Shown here piece after piece: positions 17,573-25,930 of a stretch of DNA of 64,000 bases. Each line of letters begins with the position of its first letter. Position 1 is the first letter of the stretch. A program made the position numbers and the translations under genes. The notes beneath the pieces were generated by a model, which saw only the letters and a program-made list of their open reading frames with translations, searched no databases and was not told the DNA's origin. This stretch comes from Alphaproteobacteria bacterium HGW-Alphaproteobacteria-1 (GTDB lineage: Bacteria; Pseudomonadota; Alphaproteobacteria; Rhodobacterales; Rhodobacteraceae): NCBI GenBank assembly GCA_002842985.1, contig PHEQ01000013.1, positions 54,039-118,038 on the forward strand. The letters run 5' to 3'.

Positions 17573-20095
17573 CTATTCGCGGCCCCGCAGCACGCGGGCA
17601 GGGCGGGTGGCGAGCGGACCGATGGCATAGGCGAGCCCGGCGAGAAGCGTGACGGCAATGCCGCCCGCGACGATGGCGAGCGCCGAGGGCCAGATCACGG
17701 CGAAGGGTGTCTCCATCACGAAATGGCTCACGGCCCAGCCCCCGCCGATGCCGGCACCAAGCGCCACAAGCCCCGCCGCCGCGCCGAGGATGAGCGCGCG
17801 CAGCGCGAGACCCCAGAGGATGCGGGCGCGCGTCGCTCCCAGAACCTTGAGGATCGCGGCCTCGTAGCTGCGCGCGCGTTGATCGGCGGCGGCGGCCCCG
17901 ATCAGCACCAGAAACCCGGTCAGAAGCGTGACCGACGCCCCCCAGGACGTGGCCGAGGCGAGGCTCGCCAGAAGGTCGGTGACGCGCAAAAGTGCATCGC
18001 GCACGCTGATGGCGGTGACGTTGGGGTGGCGGTCGGTCACGTCGCGCAGGATCGCTTCTTCGGCCTCGGGGCTGTCGGCATAGACGGTGGCGATGAAGGT
18101 ATGCGGCGCACCCGCCAGCGCGGAGGGGTTCATCAGCATGACGAAACCCATCCCGACGCTGGAAAAATCCACCTCGCGCAACGAGGTGATCGGCGCGGTG
18201 AAATCGCGCCCGAGGATGTTGACGGTGATCTCGTCGCCAAGGCCGATGCCCATCTCGGCCGCTTCCTCTGCGGCAAAGCTGATCTGCGGCGGACCGTCAT
18301 ACCCCTCGCCCCACCATGTGCCCGCGGTGATCTCGGTGCGGGCGGGCAGTGCGCCTGCATAGCTTACCGCGCGGTCGCCCTCGACCACCCAATGGCCGGG
18401 GGCGACCTCGCGCGCGGGGCGGTCGTTGATGCGGGTGATGAAGCCGCGCAGCATCGGTGCGTGATCGACGCGACTGACCTCGGGATCGGTGGCGAGGCGG
18501 TCCAGAAACCATGGTATCTGGTCCTGTTGCAGATCGACGAAGAAGAAGGACGGCGCGCGTTCGGGCAGGTCGCCCGCGATGGCGCGGCGCAGGTTGCCGT
18601 CGATCTGTCCCACGGCGGCCAGCACCGAGAGGCCGAGGCCGAGCGAGAGCATGACCGGCGCGGCGGTGCTGCCGGGGCCGCCGATGGCCCCGAGCGCCCA
18701 GCCGAGCGCGGGCCGCCCGGTGAGGCGCGGGCGCAGCGCGCGCGCGGCGCGGGTAACGAGGAGCGCGGCGAGGCTCAGAGCCGCGAGCGCGCCGAGGATG
18801 CCGCCCGCTGTCCAGAGGGTGAGCCGCAGATTGCCGGAAAACGCCGCCGCCGCCGCGATGAGCAGGGCAAGAAGCGCCAGCGTCACGCCGACCCATGGCC
18901 AGCCCGGCCAGCCGTGGCGCGCGCCTGCGGCCTCTCGGTAAAGGGCGGCGGCGCGAACCTCGCGGGCCCGGGCAAGCGGCCAGAGCGTGAAGATCAGCAC
19001 CGAGAGCACCGAGTAGAGCGCAGCCTCGATCATCGGAGCGGGGTAGGGAGCAAAGACCGCAGGCACCGGCAGGCGCGCCGAGATGAGCGGCCCGAGTGCC
19101 ACAGGCAAGCCCACGCCGAGAAGGAGACCGCCGAGGATGCCAAGGAGCGCAAGCAGCCCCACCTGAAGGAAATAGGTCAGAAAGATCGTGCGCTGATCGG
19201 CGCCAAGCGTGCGCAGCGTGGCGATGACCTGCACCTTGGTGGCAAGATAGGCGCGCAGGGCGGCCGAGATGCCGACGCCGCCGACGGCCAGCCCCGAAAG
19301 GCCCACGAGCACGAGGAAGGCGCCCAGCCGGGTGACGAATTCGGCCACGCGCGGGCTGGCGTTGCGGGCGTCGTTCCAGCGCGCGCCGGTGCCGTCAAGC
19401 TCGGCCTCGGCGCGGGCGGCGAGCGCGTCGCGATCGGCGGCGGCGGGCAGGTCGAGCCGGTAGCGCGAGGTAAAGAGCGAGCCGGGGGCCAGCAGGCCCG
19501 AGCCGTCAAGTGCCGTGCGCGCCACGATCGAGCGCGGCCCGAGGCCGAAGCCCGCGCGCGATGGGTCGGGTTCGCGGGTGATCAGCGCCATCAGGCGAAA
19601 CCCCTGCTCGCCAAGGCGGAAGCTGTCACCGGGAGCGATGCCAAGGCGGTTGGCCAGCACCGGCTCCATCACTGCGCCGGGCAGCCCCTCGGCCCCCGCC
19701 AGCGCCGTGGTCAGCGGCATGTCGGGCGACAGGCCGACCGCGCCCACAAGCGGATAGGCCGCATCCACCGCCTTCACCTGCGTGAGTTCGCGCCGACCGT
19801 CGCCCACCACGGCCATGGACCGGAAATCGGCGATCTCCGAGACGCGGGTGGCGTTTCTCTCCATCCAGGCGCGCTCTGTCTCGGTGGCGAAGCGGTAGGT
19901 GATCTCAAGCTCGGCGTCACCGCCCAGAAGCTCGGCCCCTTGTGTGGCCAGCCCCGCGCGCACGCTCTCGCGCAGGGTGCCGACGGCGGCGATGGCGGCC
20001 ACGCCGAGGATCACGCAGCCCAGAAAGATGCGAAAGCCCTTGAGACCGCCGCGCAGTTCGCGCCGCGCGAGCCGTGCCGCGATCCTGAGGCTCAT
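17573..20095 (-). CDS. ybbP: FtsX-type ABC transporter permease (YbbP-like)
   Basis: 840-residue permease of the MacB/FtsX class with two FtsX repeats and about ten membrane helices, including an N-terminal helix (residues 22-42, IFLGCVILGVAAIAAVGTL), clusters at about 265-480, and three closing helices at about 715-830. Large periplasmic domains lie between them. YbbP-like proteins pair with a LolD-like ATPase and are often next to TesA, exactly as here; the substrate is not known, with lipid or envelope cargo assumed for the class. Its start overlaps the ATPase stop by 4 bases. Confidence 0.9.
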   Translation of the reverse strand: MSLRIAARLARRELRGGLKGFRIFLGCVILGVAAIAAVGTLRESVRAGLATQGAELLGGDAELEITYRFATETERAWMERNATRVSEIADFRSMAVVGDGRRELTQVKAVDAAYPLVGAVGLSPDMPLTTALAGAEGLPGAVMEPVLANRLGIAPGDSFRLGEQGFRLMALITREPDPSRAGFGLGPRSIVARTALDGSGLLAPGSLFTSRYRLDLPAAADRDALAARAEAELDGTGARWNDARNASPRVAEFVTRLGAFLVLVGLSGLAVGGVGISAALRAYLATKVQVIATLRTLGADQRTIFLTYFLQVGLLALLGILGGLLLGVGLPVALGPLISARLPVPAVFAPYPAPMIEAALYSVLSVLIFTLWPLARAREVRAAALYREAAGARHGWPGWPWVGVTLALLALLIAAAAAFSGNLRLTLWTAGGILGALAALSLAALLVTRAARALRPRLTGRPALGWALGAIGGPGSTAAPVMLSLGLGLSVLAAVGQIDGNLRRAIAGDLPERAPSFFFVDLQQDQIPWFLDRLATDPEVSRVDHAPMLRGFITRINDRPAREVAPGHWVVEGDRAVSYAGALPARTEITAGTWWGEGYDGPPQISFAAEEAAEMGIGLGDEITVNILGRDFTAPITSLREVDFSSVGMGFVMLMNPSALAGAPHTFIATVYADSPEAEEAILRDVTDRHPNVTAISVRDALLRVTDLLASLASATSWGASVTLLTGFLVLIGAAAADQRARSYEAAILKVLGATRARILWGLALRALILGAAAGLVALGAGIGGGWAVSHFVMETPFAVIWPSALAIVAGGIAVTLLAGLAYAIGPLATRPARVLRGRE

Positions 20096-20775
20096 GCCGC
20101 CGCCGCCGTCTCGAGCCGCCCGTCGCGCAGCGCGATCACCCGGTCGCAGCGCGCGGCAAGATCGGGGTCATGCGTGACCAGCACGAGCGTCGCGCCGTGC
20201 CGGTCGCGCAGCCCGAAGAGAAGCTCGATGATTGCGGCCCCCGTGGTGCTGTCGAGATTGCCGGTCGGCTCATCGGCAAGGATGAGCGCGGGGCGGGGTG
20301 CGGCCGCGCGCGCAAGCGCCACGCGCTGCTGTTCGCCACCCGAAAGCTGCGAGGGGTAATGCCCTGCGCGCGCGGCAAGGCCGACGGCGTCAAGCTCCTC
20401 GAGCGCGCGGGCGCGGGCGTCGGGCCTGCCGGCAAGCTCGAGCGGGGTGGCCACGTTCTCGAGCGCGGTCATGGTCGGGATGAGGTGGAAGGACTGGAAC
20501 ACAACCCCCACATGCGCGCGCCTGAGTTGCGCCAGCGCATCCTCGTTCATCGCGCCAAGATCCTGCCCCATGGCGCGCACGGTGCCGCCCGTCGCGCGCT
20601 CCAGCCCGCCCATCAGCATCAGGAGCGAGGATTTGCCGGAACCGGAGGGGCCGACAAGGCCTATCGTCTCACCGCTGTGGACATCGAGCGTGATCGAGTG
20701 AAGTATCTCGATCAGACCGGCATTGCCCTCGAGCGCAAGACACGCGCGATCGAGGGACAGAAGGGGAGAGGTCAT
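20092..20775 (-). CDS. ybbA: ABC transporter ATP-binding protein (YbbA/LolD-like)
   Basis: 227-residue ATPase with Walker A GPSGSGKSS (about 42-50), Q-loop VFQSFHLIPTMTALENV, signature LSGGEQQRVALARA and Walker B ALILADEPTGNLDS followed by the switch His in LVTHD. It is the LolD/MacB-type partner of the adjacent permease. The chosen ATG (MTSPLLSLDRAC) overlaps by two bases the ATG of the divergent tesA; a TTG-less alternative ATG seven codons upstream has no better ribosome site. Confidence 0.9.
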   Translation of the reverse strand: MTSPLLSLDRACLALEGNAGLIEILHSITLDVHSGETIGLVGPSGSGKSSLLMLMGGLERATGGTVRAMGQDLGAMNEDALAQLRRAHVGVVFQSFHLIPTMTALENVATPLELAGRPDARARALEELDAVGLAARAGHYPSQLSGGEQQRVALARAAAPRPALILADEPTGNLDSTTGAAIIELLFGLRDRHGATLVLVTHDPDLAARCDRVIALRDGRLETAAAA

Positions 20776-21454
20776 GGGTTTGCGCCTGTTTTGCAATGGT
20801 TTTCAGACATATGGGGCCGCGCGGATGCTGGGCAAGGTGGTGGCATGTTTTCTGACCCTTGTCAGCCCCGCGATGGCCGAAGAACCGGTGACCGTGCTGG
20901 CGCTTGGCGACAGCCTGACGCAGGGCTACGGGCTGCCGCAGGAGGATGGCCTTGTGCCGCAACTGCGCGGCTGGTTGGCGGCGCGCGGCATCGCGGCGGA
21001 GGTGATCAATGGCGGCGTGTCGGGCGATACCACGGCGGGCGGCGCGGCGCGGGTCGCCTGGAGCCTGGGCGAGGAGGTTGACGCGATGATCGTGGCGCTT
21101 GGCGGAAATGACCTTTTGCGCGGGATCGACCCGGCGGAAAGCCGCCGCAACATCGCGGCCATCCTGCAAGAGGCCGAGGCGCGCGAGGTGCGGGTTCTGC
21201 TGGTGGGGCTGCGCGCGCCGGGAAATTACGGGGCGGATTACAAGGCGGCGTTCGATGCGATCTTCCCGGAATTGGCCGAGGCGCATGGCGCGCTTTACGC
21301 GCCGGACTTTTTCGCAGGCTTGGGCGAGGGCGATCCGGCGGAGTTGCAGGCGTTCTTTCAGCCTGACCGCATCCACCCGAATGCCGAAGGCGTGGCCCGG
21401 ATCGTCGAGGGCTTGGGGCCGTATGTGGCGGCGCTGATCGAGACGGCGAAATGA
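20774..21454 (+). CDS. tesA: SGNH-hydrolase esterase/lysophospholipase TesA
   Basis: 226 residues from the ATG at 20774, which is preceded by GGGGAGAGG. SGNH blocks are all present: ALGDSLTQGYGL (Ser nucleophile), GGVSGDTT, ALGGNDLL and DRIHPNAEG (Asp/His). An N-terminal hydrophobic stretch ending SPAMA indicates export to the periplasm, and the ATG at 20825 (MLGKVVACFLTLVSPAMA) would give a shorter, cleaner signal peptide, so the start is uncertain. The protein hydrolyses acyl esters or thioesters. It is divergent from ybbAP, the same association seen in many proteobacteria. Confidence 0.92.
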   Translation: MGLRLFCNGFQTYGAARMLGKVVACFLTLVSPAMAEEPVTVLALGDSLTQGYGLPQEDGLVPQLRGWLAARGIAAEVINGGVSGDTTAGGAARVAWSLGEEVDAMIVALGGNDLLRGIDPAESRRNIAAILQEAEAREVRVLLVGLRAPGNYGADYKAAFDAIFPELAEAHGALYAPDFFAGLGEGDPAELQAFFQPDRIHPNAEGVARIVEGLGPYVAALIETAK

Positions 21455-21480
21455 AAACGGGCCCCGAAAGGGGCCCGCAT
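21455..21480. terminator. Terminator hairpin between tesA and csp
   Basis: CGGGCCCC-GAAA-GGGGCCCG (21458-21477), an 8-bp perfect stem. On the minus strand it is followed by TTTTCAT, so it is a good intrinsic terminator for the cold-shock gene. On the plus strand it begins 3 bases after the tesA stop and may also end that transcript. Confidence 0.75.
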
Positions 21481-21499
21481 CCGGCGTGTCGAGGCGAGA

Positions 21500-21706
21500 T
21501 CAGGCAAGCGTGAGGTTGCTTGCCGACTGGCGGCCATCGCGACCAGCTTCGATGTCGAAGTTGACCTTCTGGTTGTCGGCGAGGCCGGTGAGACCTGCGC
21601 GCTCGACTGCGGAGATGTGGACGAACACGTCCTTGCCGCCGCCATCAGGTGCGATAAAGCCGAAGCCTTTGGTGGTGTTGAACCATTTTACGGTGCCAGA
21701 TGCCAT
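21500..21706 (-). CDS. Cold-shock protein, CspA family
   Basis: 68-residue single cold-shock domain that binds single-stranded RNA/DNA. RNP1 is KGFGFI and RNP2 VFVHIS, with the typical start MASGTVKWFNTTKGFGF. The ATG is preceded by AGGAGTTC; an upstream in-frame start lies in the leader. The leader of roughly 150 bases (to about 21880) contains a GCTGCC/GGCAGC hairpin close to the start, which would suit the temperature-responsive leaders known in this family, but no specific element is recognised. Ends at a strong terminator. Confidence 0.95.
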   Translation of the reverse strand: MASGTVKWFNTTKGFGFIAPDGGGKDVFVHISAVERAGLTGLADNQKVNFDIEAGRDGRQSASNLTLA

Positions 21707-21882
21707 TGCTCTGAACTCCTCTAGATATGCTGCCCGCGTAAGTGCGGCAGCCCGGCCCGTCAAGTTAGATCGAGTGACTGAGCCGTAGGAGGACAGAGAG
21801 TCGATAGCTTTAACGTTAGCGAAGGCAATATGGGGCCAATGCGCGCAAAACGCAAGGGGGGATCGCGCGCAGCGGCGATGGG

Positions 21883-22449
21883 TCAGAGAACCGTGACAAC
21901 GGTGCCGATGGGCACACGCTCATAGAGATCCTGCGCATGCTCGTTGATCATCCGGATACAGCCGTTGGAAACCGAGCGCCCGACGGATTGCGGTTCGGTC
22001 GTGCCGTGGATCCGGTAATAGGTGTCGCGCCCGTTCTGGAAGAGATAGAGCGCGCGAGAGCCGAGCGGATTGCCGGGGCCGCCGGGCTGCACGTAATCGT
22101 TGTCGATGAACTTGGAATAGGCGCGGGGATCGCGTTCGATCATCTCTTTTGTGGGCCGCCAGGTGGGCCATTTCTTCTTGACGTCGATGGTGGCGTTGCC
22201 GGTGAATTCCAGCCCCGCACGCCCGACACCGACGCCATAACGGCGGGCCACTCCGGGGGCGGTGACGAAATAGAGGAAATGCGCGCGCGGCACGACGACC
22301 AGATGACCGGGCCCGTAGGCCCCGGCAAAGCGCACATCCTGCGGCGCGAATTTGGGGTCGAGTGTAAACGCGTTGGCGCGGGCCGGGATCAGCGCGGGCG
22401 CGGCAAGTGCTGCGAACCCGGTGGCGAGCAAGGAACGGCGATCAATCAT
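21883..22449 (-). CDS. L,D-transpeptidase (YkuD domain), secreted
   Basis: 188 residues. The N-terminal signal DRRSLLATGFAALAAPALIPARANA carries an RR pair and could be a Tat or Sec signal. The YkuD catalytic domain (about 50-188) shows HGTTEPQSVGRSVSNGCIRM with the nucleophile Cys in S-x-GC-x-R. Members form 3-3 peptidoglycan cross-links or attach lipoproteins to peptidoglycan in the periplasm. The start is preceded by GGAGGG. No co-operonic gene is obvious. Confidence 0.93.
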   Translation of the reverse strand: MIDRRSLLATGFAALAAPALIPARANAFTLDPKFAPQDVRFAGAYGPGHLVVVPRAHFLYFVTAPGVARRYGVGVGRAGLEFTGNATIDVKKKWPTWRPTKEMIERDPRAYSKFIDNDYVQPGGPGNPLGSRALYLFQNGRDTYYRIHGTTEPQSVGRSVSNGCIRMINEHAQDLYERVPIGTVVTVL

Positions 22450-22556
22450 GGTGTTACCCTCCGATAGTCTGTTTCTTTATAAAGGGGGCGCGGCGCGAGT
22501 GCAAAAGTGAAAACGCCGTGAGGACGCCCAAAAGACGCGGACTGTGGTCTTTGTGT

Positions 22557-22649
22557 TCAGATCGCGGCCCAGTCGGTGAAGCGGAAGGGCAGCGGGCGGC
22601 GATGCCAGGGCGGGCGGGGAAAGCGCGGGTCGGTCTTGCGTCGGGACAT
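22557..22649 (-). CDS. Possible 30-residue basic small protein
   Basis: Short ORF between the MFS gene and the L,D-transpeptidase gene, on their strand. It starts MSRRKTDPRFPRPPWHRRPL and ends FRFTDWAAI. A good ribosome binding site, AGGAG, lies eight bases before the ATG, the best reason to think it is translated. It is rich in Arg and Pro, has no hydrophobic helix, and could be a leader peptide or a tiny regulatory protein. No family is recognised. Such an ORF could arise by chance in high-GC DNA; conservation in relatives would decide. Confidence 0.4.
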   Translation of the reverse strand: MSRRKTDPRFPRPPWHRRPLPFRFTDWAAI

Positions 22650-22749
22650 GGTCTTGCTCCTGTTGCGGGGTCCGTTCACAGGACGTGGTGGGGACAAAGG
22701 CGCAGGGCCAGACCGGATATTGTGAATGTGAGCGCGTGTGAGCGCTCGG

Positions 22750-23967
22750 TCACATCATCCGCAACCGCCGTTCACGCCGGATCACCAGAAGGATGGTCCC
22801 CACCGCCGACAGCCCGGTCAGAAACATCAGCCACAAAAGCGGAAATGCACCGCTGCCGGGGGTCAGCAGCAGCCCGGCCAGCGCCGAAAGCGCCGCGCCG
22901 ATCCCGATCATCAGCGCCCCCGAAAGGCCGCTTGCCGTGCCCGCGAGATCCGGCCGGATCGACAGCGCGCCGGCGGTCGCATTGGGAATGACCATGCCGT
23001 TGCCAAGCCCCATGAAGGTCATCAGCCCGAAGAAGCTGAGCGGGGTGCCGTATCCGAGGTAAAAGAGCGTCAGGTTGAGGCCGATGCCGCCCGCGTTGAA
23101 CAGCGCCCCCCAAAGCACCATCCGGTTGACGCCGATCCGTGTGGAAAACCGCCCCGAGGCGAAATTACCCAGAAAGTAGCCGATGGCGGGCGCGCCGAAA
23201 AAGAGGCCAAGAAGGGCAGGGGGCATCCCGAATACCTGATCCCCGACGAAGGGCGCGCCGCCGAGATAGGCAAAGAACGACCCCGAACTGAGCCCCGCCG
23301 CCAGCGCATACCCCCAGAAGCGCCACGACCTCAGCAGCGCCGGGTATTCGCGGAACTGTTGCATGAGGCTACGCCCCGAGAGCGGCGCCGTCTCGCCCAG
23401 ATCGCGCCAGCACAGCCAGAAGAGCGCGACACCGAGCAAGAAAAGTGCCCAGAAATTCGCCTGCCAGCCAAATGCCTCGTCGAGCAGCCCGCCAAAGGCC
23501 GGGCCCACCATCGGCACCACAGCCATGCCCATGGTCACATAGCCGATCATCGAGGCGGCGCGGTCCTGCGGGACCATGTCGCGCACGATCGCGCGCGATA
23601 GGACCATCGCCACGACGATGCTCGCCTGGATCATGCGGAAGGTGAGGAAGATCGTGACAGTGGGCGCGAAAATGCAACCGAGCGTGGCCAGAAGGAACAG
23701 CCCCACCCCCCAGAGCACAACCGGCCGCCGCCCCCAGCGGTCTGAAATCGGCCCCATCAGCAGTTGCAATCCGGCATTGACCGCCAGATAGAGCGCGACC
23801 GAAAGCTGGATAAGCCGATACTCGGTGTCGAAATGCGCCACCATCCCCGGCAGCGAGGGCAAAAAGATGTTCATCGCCAGCGCCGAAAGCCCTGCCATCA
23901 GGATCAGCGTTGCGATATGTGGCGGTGAGGTTCGGTCGAGGAAACGGACCGGCCGGTCTGATGTCAT
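22750..23967 (-). CDS. MFS drug-resistance transporter, Bcr/CflA type
   Basis: 405-residue, 12-helix major facilitator protein of the Bcr/CflA drug:proton antiporter group. The family motifs are visible: the TM1 region LMAGLSALAMNIFLPSLPGM, MFS motif A GPISDRWGRRPVVLWG after TM2, and AIVRDMVPQDRAASMIGY following TM4. The substrate is unpredictable beyond small hydrophobic drugs. The chosen ATG lacks a strong ribosome site. No regulator is adjacent. Confidence 0.9.
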   Translation of the reverse strand: MTSDRPVRFLDRTSPPHIATLILMAGLSALAMNIFLPSLPGMVAHFDTEYRLIQLSVALYLAVNAGLQLLMGPISDRWGRRPVVLWGVGLFLLATLGCIFAPTVTIFLTFRMIQASIVVAMVLSRAIVRDMVPQDRAASMIGYVTMGMAVVPMVGPAFGGLLDEAFGWQANFWALFLLGVALFWLCWRDLGETAPLSGRSLMQQFREYPALLRSWRFWGYALAAGLSSGSFFAYLGGAPFVGDQVFGMPPALLGLFFGAPAIGYFLGNFASGRFSTRIGVNRMVLWGALFNAGGIGLNLTLFYLGYGTPLSFFGLMTFMGLGNGMVIPNATAGALSIRPDLAGTASGLSGALMIGIGAALSALAGLLLTPGSGAFPLLWLMFLTGLSAVGTILLVIRRERRLRMM

Positions 23968-24288
23968 GATGCATGGCTAGGCACAGGGCGCGGAAAAGTC
24001 CAGTGAGCCGAGTGCGATTGTCGGACCGGCTGCATAATGACCATCGCTCCACACCACTCAAACCGGGTCAGTCCAGTGGATGGTTTTGCGTCGAAGTCTC
24101 GGGCGAAATCGGAAAGAATTGAAACAAATCAATCACATTGGGTGCTTGGCGCGCGGGTCGGGCCGGGGTACAAAGAGCGTGTTCGGGCCAGGATGGCCGG
24201 GGCCTTCCAGAGAGAACACGTGTGGTGCGTAGGGAGCACGTGGGGTGGCGGGGGGTGTCGGCGATGGCGCGGATACCCCCCGTTTCTG
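23968..24288. other. Gene-free intergenic stretch with one strong hairpin
   Basis: About 320 bases between the divergently transcribed-away MFS gene and the end of the EVE-domain gene. I see no convincing ORF. There is an AT-richer patch (24110-24140, TTGAAACAAATCAATCACATT) and a G/C-rich body ending in a 10-bp stem with one G-U pair, 24250-24259 / 24272-24281, followed by GTTTCTGTT on the plus strand. It could be the terminator of the EVE gene or the 3' end of a small RNA, but neither is supported strongly. Confidence 0.4.
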
Positions 24289-24708
24289 TTATGGAGTCAG
24301 TCCCGCCAGATCGCAGACGATCCGCCATTCCTCGGGCGTGACCGGCTGCACCGACAGGCGCGAATTGCGCACCAGAACCATTTCGGCCAGACGAGGATCG
24401 GCCTTGATCTCGTCAAGCGTCACCAGGCGGGGCGCTGCCTCCAACGCCATTATATCCACGCATTCCCAACGCGGATCACCCGCCTTGCTGTCGGGATGGG
24501 CGGGGGCGATCACCTCGACCGTGCCGACCACGGCCTTTTCGGTCTGGGAGTGATAGAAGAACCCGCGATCCCCCACTGCCATCTCGCGCATGAAGTTGCG
24601 CGCCTGATAATTGCGCACGCCGTCCCATTCCTCGCCCGCCGCGCCCTTGGCCACCTGATCGGCCCAGGACCAGGTGGCGGGCTCTGACTTGAACAGCCAG
24701 TAGTGCAT
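24289..24708 (-). CDS. EVE-domain protein
   Basis: 139 residues, an EVE (PUA-like) domain across the whole protein: MHYWLFKSEPATWSWADQ, then WDGVRNYQARNFMREM, DRGFFYHSQTEKAVVG and a C-terminal PVTPEEWRIV. EVE domains bind modified bases in RNA or DNA. The start at MHYWLFKSEP shares one base with the stop of the YciI gene, so it is the last gene of the tsaD-gpsA-yciI-EVE operon; the alternative start upstream reads through the YciI stop. Confidence 0.92.
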   Translation of the reverse strand: MHYWLFKSEPATWSWADQVAKGAAGEEWDGVRNYQARNFMREMAVGDRGFFYHSQTEKAVVGTVEVIAPAHPDSKAGDPRWECVDIMALEAAPRLVTLDEIKADPRLAEMVLVRNSRLSVQPVTPEEWRIVCDLAGLTP

Positions 24709-24977
24709 CAGATGACCTTTTTCCACGCGATGAGATCGACCGAGGAAAACAGCCCCGCCTTGGCATAGGGGTCATTGCCTGCCCAGTCGCGCGCGGCGGC
24801 CATGTCGGCCACATCGAGCACGATGAGCGAGCCGGTCATGCCGCCCTCCTCATCCAGCAGCGGGCCCGCCTGAGAGACCACGCCGGTCTCCTTCAGATAG
24901 GCGAGATGCGCCTCGCGGTTGTCGAGACGGGTTTGCAGTGCGCCGGGCTTGTCGCGGGCGATCAGGGCAATCAGCAT
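24708..24977 (-). CDS. YciI-family protein
   Basis: 89-residue YciI-like (ferredoxin-fold) protein with LIALIARDKPGALQTRLDNREAHLAYL and later GSLIVLDVADMAAARDWAGNDPYAKAGLF. The family has a conserved His/Asp pair (H and D around REAHLAY and VLDVADM) and an uncertain catalytic role. Two adjacent ATGs are possible: 24980 overlaps the gpsA stop by ATGA but has only one base between AAGGAGG and the codon; 24977 gives a more normal spacing and the usual family start, so I prefer it. Confidence 0.85.
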   Translation of the reverse strand: MLIALIARDKPGALQTRLDNREAHLAYLKETGVVSQAGPLLDEEGGMTGSLIVLDVADMAAARDWAGNDPYAKAGLFSSVDLIAWKKVI

Positions 24978-25930
24978 CATTCCTCCTTGAGCGGTCTTGA
25001 GAGCAGCATATCCATCGCCTGCGCCACGTGCAATTCGCCTGCGACCAAGGACGCCACCGCCGCCGTCACCGGCAGATCGAGGTCAAGCGCGCGGGCGCGG
25101 GCAAGGGCGGCTTGCGCGGTTGCGGCCCCTTCGACGGTAATTGCGGGATCGAACGACGCACCGCGCCCAATGCTCTCTCCATAGCGGGTATTGCGCGACT
25201 GGCCCGAGGTGCAGGTGAGTGCCAGATCGCCCAGACCCGACAGCCCCGCCAGCGTCTCGGGTCGCGCGCCAAGCGCCAGCGCCAGCCGGTTCATCTCGGC
25301 AAAGCCGCGCGTCATCAGGGCGGCGCGCGCGCTCTCGCCGAGGCCCGCGCCCATCACCGCGCCGCAGGCGATGGCGATGACGTTCTTGAGCGCGCCGCCC
25401 AGTTCCGCGCCCACGGCGTCGGTGCTGCGATAAAGCCGCAGCGTTGGCGTGGTGAGGGCGGCTTGCAGCGCGCGGCCCGTCGGCGCGTCGGCGCACGCGA
25501 GCGTCAGTGCCGTCGGCAGGCCGCGCGCGATGTCAGCGGCAAAGCTCGGGCCGGTGAGGATGGCCGGCACCGCCTCGGGGATGGTGCGGGCGATAAGGGC
25601 GGTGGGGCCGAGCCCGGTGGCAAGGTCCATCCCCTTGCAACAGGCCACCAGCGGGCGGCCAAGCGCCGCGCGATGCTCGGTCAGGAAACCGCCCAGCGTC
25701 TGCATCGGCATGGCCAGCAGGCAGGGGCCATCCCCCTCCGGCAACGCGCCCGAGATGATCGTCACACACTTGGGCAGCGTGATACCGGGCAGACGCCGCG
25801 CGTTCTCGCGCGCAGCCCTCATCGCCGCGGCATGGCCCACGTCCCGCGCCCAGAGTGTCACCGGCCCGTTTTTCGAAAGCGTCACGGCCAGCGCCGTGCC
25901 GAACGCCCCCGCGCCACAGATCAGCGTCAT
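24977..25930 (-). CDS. gpsA: Glycerol-3-phosphate dehydrogenase [NAD(P)+]
   Basis: 317 residues. It reduces dihydroxyacetone phosphate to sn-glycerol-3-phosphate for phospholipid synthesis. The Rossmann start is [22 protein letters not shown], slightly varied from the usual GAGSWGTALA. Downstream are [72 protein letters not shown] and [23 protein letters not shown]. The start overlaps the tsaD stop and its stop abuts yciI, so it is inside the same operon. Confidence 0.95.
   Translation of the reverse strand: MTLICGAGAFGTALAVTLSKNGPVTLWARDVGHAAAMRAARENARRLPGITLPKCVTIISGALPEGDGPCLLAMPMQTLGGFLTEHRAALGRPLVACCKGMDLATGLGPTALIARTIPEAVPAILTGPSFAADIARGLPTALTLACADAPTGRALQAALTTPTLRLYRSTDAVGAELGGALKNVIAIACGAVMGAGLGESARAALMTRGFAEMNRLALALGARPETLAGLSGLGDLALTCTSGQSRNTRYGESIGRGASFDPAITVEGAATAQAALARARALDLDLPVTAAVASLVAGELHVAQAMDMLLSRPLKEE

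Noticed and set aside
17564..20359. A 931-codon plus-strand open frame opposite ybbP and ybbA
   Set aside because: Low-complexity Arg/Gly/Glu-rich translation with no family; ybbP and ybbA on the other strand have clear ABC motifs.
24068..24328. An 86-codon ORF in the gap beside the EVE gene
   Set aside because: No ribosome site, no domain, and overlap with the EVE gene 3' end.
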